In this document: in pieces, positions 37,752-47,100 of the stretch | Layout of the letters: the number at the start of each line of letters is the position of its first letter | Position numbering within the stretch: the first letter of the stretch is position 1 | DNA from: Streptomyces sp. SS1-1 | Lineage (GTDB): Bacteria; Actinomycetota; Actinomycetes; Streptomycetales; Streptomycetaceae | Assembly (NCBI RefSeq): GCF_008973465.1 | Contig: NZ_WBXN01000004.1 | Location: forward strand, 6,922,501-6,986,500 | Direction of reading: 5' to 3' | DNA: 64,000 bases | Translations under genes and position numbers: made by a program | The notes under the pieces: model-generated | What the model was told of the DNA's origin: nothing | The model's input: the letters and a program-made list of their open reading frames with translations, nothing else | The model's database searches: none

Positions 37752-37866
37752 TCAGCGCCCGAGCAGGTCCCGCAGCGCCATCACCACCTCCCCGGGCGCC
37801 TCCTCGGCCATGAAGTGACCGCAGGTCACCGTCGTGTGGCGCAGATCGGGGGCCCAGGCCCTCGCC
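37752..37866 (-). pseudogene. C-terminal stub of an alpha/beta hydrolase
   Basis: The minus strand encodes RAWAPDLRHTTVTCGHFMAE followed by EAPGEVVMALRDLLGR and a proper stop. This is exactly the end of haloacetate-dehalogenase-like alpha/beta hydrolases, including the catalytic-His-containing GHF(M/L)xEE motif. Upstream of residue about 38 from the end the homology stops and the frame becomes nonsense. The remaining ~250 residues are missing. It looks like the remnant left where the megasynthase region joined the chromosome. Confidence 0.65.
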
Positions 37867-37950
37867 CCGGCCGCGGACGAACTCGCCGGAGCGGGCAGCG
37901 GCCTGCTTACCCTGGCCCCGTTCGGGACATTCTCTAGCTCCGACCGATCC

Positions 37951-37995
37951 GGGCCGACCGCATCCGGGCCGACCGCATCCGGGCCGACCGCATCC
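37951..37995. repeat. Three perfect tandem 15-bp repeats
   Basis: GGGCCGACCGCATCC occurs three times without interruption (37951-37965, 37966-37980, 37981-37995), preceded by a degenerate partial copy (cgaccgatcc, 37941-37950). They lie between the hydrolase stub and the megasynthase start, about 110 bp upstream of its ATG. They may be iterons for a regulator or simply slippage products. Confidence 0.9.
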
Positions 37996-38106
37996 GGTCG
38001 ATGAACCGTTCGACGCGACCGGCCGTCGTACAGGGCAGTGATCGACGACGCCGCCGCGGGTACGCGCGCAGCACTCCCCGGGGCCCGGGGACGAGGAAGG
38101 ACGCAC

Positions 38107-41100
38107 ATGCCGGCTGCCGGACGCCGTACCCCCGACACGCTCCTCGACGTGCTGCTGCACACCGCCGAGGACGCCCCCGGGCAGGAGATCGTGCACGTCC
38201 GGGGCGACGGATCGGAACACGTCGTCACCTACGCGGCCCTGCGCGACGACGCCCTGCGGGTCGCCGGGGGCCTGCGCGCGGCCGGCCTGGCGCCCGGCAC
38301 CCCGGTGCCGCTCCTCGCGGACTCCGGCGACGCCTTCCAGTCCCTGTTCTGGGGCGCGCTCGCCGCCGGACTCGTCCCCGTGCCGCTCGCCCCCGAGGCC
38401 CGCAGGGTGGGCCCCGTGTGGGACCTCATGGGCAGGCCCCCGGTCATGGTGGACGACCGCACCGAAGGGCTGCTCACCGAACTGCCCGGTCCCGTACGCC
38501 CCTTGCGGCTCGTGGACCTGCGCGCGGCCGGCCCGCTCCGCGAACCCGTGCACCGCGCCCCCGGTGACCTGGCGTTCCTCCAGTTCTCCTCGGGAAGCAC
38601 CGGCGCCCCCAAGGGCGTCGAGCTGACCCACGCGGCGGTCCTGGCCAACCTGCGGCAGATCCGGGCGTCCATGGCCATCACGCGGGACGACGTGCTGCTC
38701 ACCTGGATGCCGTACTTCCATGACATGGGCCTGATCGGCACCCACCTCGTCCCGCTGTCGGCCGGTCTGAAGCAGGTGCGGCTGGAGCCCCTCGCCTTCG
38801 CCAAACACCCGGTGCGCTGGCTGGAGACGGCCGCCCGGCACCGGGCGACCCTGCTGTCCGCCGCGAACTTCGCGCTCGCGCTGTGCCTGCGCCGCGTCCC
38901 GGACACCGCCTGGGCCGGGCTGGACCTCAGCCCCGTACGGCTCCTGCTCGTCGGCGCCGAACCGATCGCGCCGCGCGTATGGCGGGAGTTCGCCGCGCGG
39001 GCCGGCCGGGCGGGCCTGGACGCCACGGCCCTGCTGCCCGTGTACGGACTGGCCGAGGCCACCCTCGCCGTGACCGTGCCCCCGCTCGGCGAGACCGCCG
39101 TACCGCTGCGGCTGGACCGGCGGGAGCTGAGCGCGGGGCGGGCCGTCCCCGGCGAGGACGACGCCGTCGAACTGATGGACGTGGGCGGGCCCGTCCCCGG
39201 CTGCGAGGTCCGCGTCACGGACGGCGCCGGCGAGGTGCTGGACGCGGGCCGGGTCGGGCACATCGAGGTGCGCGGCCCGCAGGTGGCACGCGGCTACCAC
39301 CGCGACCCCGAGGCGAGCGCGGCCGCGTTCGCCGGCGGCTGGCTGCGCACCGGTGACCTCGGCTTCCTCCACGAGGGGCGGCTGTGCGTCACCGGGCGGC
39401 ACAAGGACGTCGTCTTCGCCGGCGGGCGCACCTTCCACGCGGCCGACGTGGAGGAGACCGCCGCCGCCACACCGGGGCTGCCGGACGGCACGGTCGCCGT
39501 CGTCGGCTCCACCGACCCCGGCACCGGGCACGACCGGGTCGTCGTGTGCGTGCAGTGGGCGCGGGCCGTGCCGGACACCTCCCTGCCGGTGCTGGACGCG
39601 GTGGCGGCCCGCGTACGCCGGGCACTCGGCCACGACGACGTGCGGGTCCTGCCGCTGCCTCCCGGGGCGTTCCCCCGGACGACCAGCGGCAAGCTGCGGC
39701 GGGCCCTCATACGCGAACGGTTCGAGGCCGGGGCGTACACGGAGGTCGAGAAGCGGTTCACGCCCCCGCGCGCCCCGCGCGGGGTGAGCGGCGGACGGCC
39801 GGGAGCGGTGCCGCCGTCGCGGCGGGAGGCCGAGGAGACGGTCCGGGGGATCTGGGCGCGGGTGCTGGGCCTCGCGCCCGGACACATCGGGCCGCACGAC
39901 GAGTTCTTCGCACTCGGCGGTTCCTCGGTGAAGGCGATGGAGGTGCTCGGGGCGCTCGAGGAGGCGTTCGGCGTGCCGCTGGAACCCCGGATCGTGCGCG
40001 ACCACGACACGGTGGCCGCGCTGGCCGGTCACCTCCTGTCCCTGACGGGGGGTGCCGTGCCCGATCGCTCCGAGGACCGCCCGTCCCCGGCGCCGGGCGG
40101 TGGGCCGGTCGCGGTGCTCGGCATGGCCTGCCGGTTCCCCGGCGCCCAGACGCCCGAGGAGTTCTGGGAGCTGCTGGTCTCCGGCCGGGACACCGTCACC
40201 CCCGTACCGGCCGGGCGCTGGGGCGAACGGACGCCGCTTACCCGCCGGTTCGGGTCCTTCCTGCGCGAACCGGCGTACTTCGACGCGGACTTCTTCGGCA
40301 TGGACGACGCCGAGGCCCGCGCCACCGACCCGCAGGCCCGTATTTTCCTCGAACTCGCCCACGAGGCCCTGGAACGCGCCGGATACGCGGGGCCGCGCCG
40401 TGCGGGGCGCAGGGTCGGTGTGTTCGCCGCCGTCGGCGACAGCGGCTACCGCGAGGTGCTGGCTGAGGCGGCCGGCGGGGACCTCGCCGGGCACCCCGGC
40501 GCACTCACCGGCAACCTGCCCAACCTGATCGCGGCCCGCCTCTCCCAGGCCCTCGACCTCGACGGGCCCGCCCTGGCCGTGGACACCGCCTGCTCCTCGG
40601 CGCTGGTGGCGCTCCACCTGGCCCGCCGCAGCCTGCTCACCGGCGAATGCGACGTCGCCGTGGTCGGCGGAGTGCACCTCGCCCTCACCGGCACCGGCCA
40701 CCGGCTGCTCGCCGACGCGGGCGCGCTGTCCCCGACGGGCGTCAGCCGGCCCTTCGGCGCCGCGGCCGACGGCCTCGTGCCCGGCGAGGGCGGCGCGGCC
40801 CTCGTGCTCGCCCGGCACGACGACGCCGTACGCGACGGTGATCCCGTCCTCGCCCTGGTGCGCGGGACCGCCGTCAACAACGACGGACGGTCCCTGAGCC
40901 TGCTCGCGCCCAACCCGCGCACCCAGCGCGAGGTTGTCACCCGCGCCTACGCCGACTGCGGCGTCGACCCCGGCGCCGTGTCGTACGTCGAGGCCCACGG
41001 CACCGGCACCCCGATCGGCGACCCGGTCGAGGCGCAGTCGCTCGGGCAGGCCTTCCCGCCGCGCGCCGACGGGCTTCCGCGCCTGCTCGGCTCGGCGAAG

Positions 41101-44100
41101 GCGACCGTCGGGCACCTCCTCAACGCCGCCGGCATGCCGAGCCTGGTGAAGACGGTCCTGGCGCTCCGGCACCGCACGCTCCCGCCCTCCCCGCACGGCA
41201 CACCGCCCGCGCCCTCCCTGGAACGCCTGGCCCCCGGATTCCAGCTCGTCGACGCCGTACGGCCCTGGCGGGCGCCCGGACCGCTGGTCGCGGGCATCAA
41301 CGCGTTCGGGTTCGGCGGCACCAACGCCCACGCGATCCTGGAGGAGGCACCCGCACAGCCGGACGAGACACCGTCGGCCGCGCGAGGCCCGCACCTGCTC
41401 ACGCTCTCGGCCCGCGGCGCCGACGCCCTGCGGGCCGCCGCCCGCGAGCTCGCCGCCCATCTGCGCGCCCACCCCGAGCTGTCCGAGGCCGACGTGTGCG
41501 CGGCCGTCGGGACGGCCCGCGACGACGGCCCCCACCGTCTCGCGCTCGCCGTCGACGGCGACCTGACGGCCCATCTGGAGGCAGCCGAAGTCAAGGACTT
41601 CGCCCTCGCCCGGCCCTCGCGCCCCCGGACGGTCTTCCTGCTGCCCGGTCAGGGCGCCCAGCACCCCGGCGCCGGACGCGCCCTGTACGAGGCGGCACCC
41701 GCGTTCCGGGAGACCCTGGACGAGGCGTCCGCGCTCGTCGGGCCCGTGCGGGGGCGCTCGCTCGCCGACTGGTGCCTGGACCCGGACGCGGACCCCGGCG
41801 ACCTGGCCGGGACCGAGGTCGCCCAGCCGCTCCTCGTCGCCTACGGAGTGGGTCTGGTCCGGCAGTTGGGGCGGTGGGGGCTGCGGCCGGACGCGGTCGC
41901 CGGGCACAGCGTCGGGGAGATCGCCGCGGCCTGTGCCGCCGGTTCCCTCACCCTCGCCGAGGCCGTCGGCTTCGCCGCCGCACGCGGACGGCTCATGGCG
42001 GAACGGGCCCGCCCCGGCGCCATGGCGGCCGTCCGGGGCGACGAGGACACCGTCGGCGCTCTCGTCGCCGCGTCCGGCGGCTCGCTGGCCGTCGCCGCCG
42101 TCAACGGCCCCGGCCAGGTGGTGATCTCCGGAAGCGCCACCGCCGTCGACCGGGCACTGGCGGAGCTGGCCGGACGCGGGGTCGCCGCACGCCGGCTCCG
42201 TGTCTCGCACGCCTTCCACTCCCCGCTGCTGGAACCGGTCCTCGCCCCGCTCCGGGACGCGGCGGGCGCGCTGACCGCCGCACCGGCGGAGGTGCCGATG
42301 CTGAGCACCGTCACCGCCGACTGGGGACCCGACCTCACGCCCGCGTACTGGGAGCGGCACGCCGTCGCTCCCGTACGGTTCGGCGCGGCCGTGGAACGGC
42401 TGCTGCGGGACGGATACGACGCGTTCCTCGAACTCGGGCCCGGCGACACGCTGGGCGGTGCCGTACGTGCCACCGCCGCCCAAAGAGCCTCCCAGGCGAT
42501 GGTTCTGACGCCCACTCAGGTCGATGCCCGGGCGCTGCTGGAGTCCGTCGGCCGGGTGTGGGCACGGGGAGGGACCCTGCGTCGTCCGCTCTCGCACCGC
42601 GCGACCGGGCGGGCCCGGGTCCAGGTGCCGACGTACCCGTACCGGCGCCGCCGGCACTGGCCGGGCGAGCCGGCCACCGACGCCGTGGTCCGGCGCCTCG
42701 ACTGGGCCGACGCCCCGCTCGTCCCGGGGGAGCGGCCCCGTGCCGTCCGGCTCGTCGGGGCGGACCGGGAGCTGGGCCGGGCCCTCGCCGGGCGGCTCGA
42801 GGACGCCGGGGGGATCGTGGCGGACGACGGCCCGGCTCCGGACACCGTGGTGTGGCTGACGGGCGACGCGCGGGACGCCGGCCCGGCCGTCGAGGAGACC
42901 CTGGCGGCGCTGCGCCGCGTCCTGGACCTGCTGTCCACCGGCCCGTCACACCTGCTCGTCGTCACCGAGGACGCCTACGCCACCGGCGCCCCGGGGGAGA
43001 CCCCGGTCCCGGCGCGGGCGCTCGCGCACGGGCTGGCGCTGGCCCTCCCGCAGGAGCACCGGGGCCTGTCGGCACGGGGCGTGGACCTGTCAGGCGCCGA
43101 CTCCCTGGCCGTCCGGGTCGAGGCCCTGGAACGGGAGCTGGGCTCGGCCCACGGGCCCGGCGCCGAGCCGACGGTCGCGTGGCGCTCGGGGCGCCGCCTC
43201 GGCCGTACACGGACCGCCCTTCCGGACACTCGGGTGCCGGTCCGGGCCCTCCCGCCCGGCGGCACCTATCTGATCACCGGGGGAGCGGGCGGACTCGGCT
43301 CCGCGCTGGCCCGCGACCTGGCGGCCGGGGGCGCCCGTGAACTCGTCCTCGCCGGACGCTCGACGGCCCCCGGGGCGCTGCTAGCGGAACTGCGGGCCCT
43401 CGGCACCCGGGCCGTCCACCACGTCACCGACATGGGCGAGCCGGCCTCCGTGGACGCCCTGGTCGCCGCGCTGCCGCCGCTGGACGGGGTGTTCCACGCC
43501 GCCGGTACGGTCCGCCCCGGCACCCTGCGCTCCAAGCCGGACGGCGAGATCCGGCAGGCGCTCGCCGCCAAGGTGCGCGGCACGGTCCTGCTCGCCGACG
43601 CGCTGCGCCGCCACGGCCAGGACCCCGCCGTCCGGGTCCTGTTCTCCTCGGTCGCCTCGGTGCTGCCGGGCCTCGCGGGCGCCCTCGGGGACTACGCGGC
43701 GGCCAACGCCTTCCTCGACGCGTTCGCCGCCGCCGAACACGCGGCGGGACGCCCCTGGCAGGCCGTCGGGCTCGGCCCCGTGGGCGACGCGGGGACGGCC
43801 GCCGGGACCGCGTCCGTGACGCGGCTGCGGGAGTCGGGGCTGACGCCGATGACCGCGCGGCAGGCGATCGCCGCACTGCGGACCGCCGTCGGGACCGGCG
43901 CCCCACATCTGCTGGTGGCACCCGAACCGGTCGCACCGGCCGCAAGGTTGGTGCGTTCGACGCCTGTCTCCGCGTCGGCCGCGGTTGAGGCGTCTTCGAC
44001 GTCTGTCTCCGCCCGAGCCGCACGTGAGGGGTCTTCGACGTCTGCCTCCGCCCCGCCCGCACTCGATGCACCATCGACGCCCCCCTCCGCCCCGGCCCCG

Positions 44101-47100
44101 GACGACACCTCCGGCCTGGTCCGCCGTCTCCTGGCAGAAGCCCTGCACCGCGACCCCCGTGACATCGGTGACGACGACCCCTTCCTCCGCCTCGGGCTGG
44201 ACTCGCTCACCGCCGTGGACCTCGCGCGCCGGCTGGAGAGCGAACTCGGCCGGACGCTGCCCGCCACCCTCCTCTTCGAGCACCGGACCGTCGGCGAATT
44301 GACGGCCCATCTGCGGACCGTGCCCGCCGAGGACCCCGCGCCCGCACCCGTCCCCGCCCGGCGGCACCCCGGCGACGGCGGGCCGATCCCGCTGACCCCG
44401 CTGCAACGCGGCTTCCTGACCACCGAGGCCCTGTTCGAGGGCGTCACCGCCTACGGCTACGTACGCCAGACCGTGCGCGGCCCCCTCGACGCCGACGTGC
44501 TCGGCCGGGCCCTGTCCCGGCTCGCCGCCCGGCACCCCATGCTCCGTCTGCGCGTCACCGCGGCCGTGCCTCCGTCGCAGTACACGGCGCCCGCCGGCCC
44601 CGGCGACCGCCCGCCCCGCTGGTACGAGGTGCACGACACCGACGACGCCGACCGCGACCTGCCGGACCTCGAACAGGCCCTGTGCGACCGGCCGTTCGAC
44701 CTGACCGCCGAGGACCCGGTGCGTGCCGTCCTCGTCCGCGACCGCCGCGACTCCCGGCTCGCGCATCTGCTCCTCGCCGTCCACCACGCCGCCGCCGACG
44801 GCTACAGCCTCAAGGTGCTGTGCGAGGACCTGTGGGAGCTCTACACCGCCCTCACCGGCGCCGGATCCACCGATGAACCGGCGCCGGCGCGGGCGGAGTT
44901 CGGTGCCTACGCCGGCCTGCTCGCCGCCGACCGCGACACGCCCGCCTTCGACCGCGACCTGCGCTATTGGCGGGAGCGGATCGCCGCGCACGAACCGGCC
45001 GACCCCGCCACGGCGTTGCCGTACGACGGCGATCCGCGGGCCGTGCCGGAACCGCCGTACGCGCACCACCGGGCGACCGCCGACGCGGCCCTCAGCTCCG
45101 CGCTGCGCGACCTGGCGGCCCGGCACGAGATCTCCCTCTTTCATGTGCTCCTCGCCGTCCACGTCCGCTGCCTGGCACGCTGGAGCGGGCGGCCGGGGGT
45201 CGCGGTGAACGTGGCGCGCTCGCGCCGGGAGGCCGCCCTGCCCGGCATCGAACGGCTGGTGGGTCCGCTCGCCGACACCCTCCCCGTGTTCGTGACGGTC
45301 GACCCCGCCGAGAGCGTGCCCGAACTGGCCGTGCGGCTGCGGCAGATCTGGCGGGAGGCGGAGGCGCACGGCACGCCGGGCAGCCCCGACCTCGCCGCGT
45401 CCCTGCCCACCGCCGGGCCGGCTCCCCGCACGGTGGCGCCCGCCGGGTTCAGCTTCGCCCGCTTCCCCGTACGCCACGGACACGGCCGGCCCGTGACCGT
45501 GACGCCCACGGCGGCCGCCACCGCCTCCGCCGCGACCCGGCTCGGCCTGCTGTGCTGGGAGGCCGACGCGACCCTGCACTTCTCCTGGAACCACCCCGTG
45601 CAGTTGTTCCGCGGCGAGACCGTCGCGCGCCTCGCCGAGGAGTATCTGGCGGAACTGCGGGCCGCCGCCGGTCACGCCCCCGCCCCGGCCGCCGAGGGCG
45701 TCACCGCCCGGCTCCTCGCCCGTTTCCGTGCGACGCCGGACGCCGTGGCGGTCGACACCGGTGGGACCACGCTCACCTACGCCGACCTCGACGCGGCCTC
45801 CGCCGCCCTCGCCGCCCGCCTTCGGGCGCGGGGCGTGGGCCCCGGCGACCTGGTCGGACTCCTCGTCGAACAGGGCCCGGACGTCGTCACCGGCGTCGTG
45901 GGCATCCTCCGCGCGGGCGCCGGCTGGGTGCCGCTGGACCCCGGGCACCCGGCGGCACGCCGACGCGAGCACCTGCTGCGCACCGGCGTCACCACCGTGG
46001 TCTGCCACGCCGCGACCCGCGAGGCCGCCGCCGAACTCGACGGCGTGGACGCGGTGTTCGCCGACGGGCCCGGTACCGGCGCCCCGCCCGACCCCGGCCC
46101 CGACCGGCACCCCGGCCCCGATGCCGTCGCCTACGTGATCCTCACCTCGGGCTCCACCGGCCGCCCCAAGGCCGTCCCGATCACCCACGGGTCGATGCTC
46201 ACCTACCTCGACTGGGCGCTGCGCACCTTCGGCTACGGGCCCGGGGACCGCCTGCTGCAGACGGCGTCCGTCTGCTTCGACGCCTCCGTACGGCAGGTGC
46301 TGGCACCGCTGCTGGCCGGGGCGACCGTCCACACCCTCACCCGTGACGTGCTCCGCGACCCCGACGCCCTCCTGGACCGGGTCGTGAACGACGGGATCAC
46401 GGTGTGGAGTTCGGTGCCGACCCTGTGGGAACGGCTGCTCACCACCGCCGAGGGCCGGGCCGCGCGGGACGGGAAGGCCCCCGACCTGTCCGCGCTGCGC
46501 TGGGTGCACGTCGGCGGCGAGGCCCTGCCCGCCGCACAGGTGCGCCGCTGGTTCGACCTGCTCGACGCGTGCGGCGGCGCACCGGGGCACCGGGTCGCCA
46601 ACCTGTACGGGCCCACCGAGGCCACCATCAACGCCACCTGCCACATCCTCGACGCCCGCCCGGCCGACGACCTGCGCCACGTGCCCATCGGCCGGCCGGT
46701 CGCCGGCACCCTCGTGGACGTCGTCACGCCCGGCCTGCGCCCCTGCGCACCCGGCGAGGCGGGCGAACTCCTCATCGCCGGCGCGGGCCTGACGCCCGGT
46801 TACCTGGGTGAACCCGAGCTCACGGCGGCGGCGTTCGTCGAGCGCGACGGCCGGCGCTGGTACCGCAGCGGCGACCGGGTCCGGCGCGCCCCGGACGGTG
46901 TTCTCGCGTTCCTCGGGCGGCTGGACGACCAGGTCAAGGTCCATGGGCACCGGGTCGAACCCGGTGAGATCGAGGCCGTCCTGCTGTCCCACCCCGACAT
47001 CGCCCGCGCCGCCGTCCTGCCCGACGGAGGACGCCTGGTCGCCCACCTCGAACCCCGGCCCGGCGCCCCGGTCCCGGACACCCGTGCCGTGCGGGCGTTC

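Noticed and set aside
37462..42657. A very long open frame (about 1,730 codons) antisense to the megasynthase, and similar ones near 43381-47688
   Set aside because: In DNA with extreme third-position GC the opposite strand rarely contains stops. The translations are low-complexity Gly/Arg/Val-rich, match no family, and the plus strand has clear catalytic motifs throughout.
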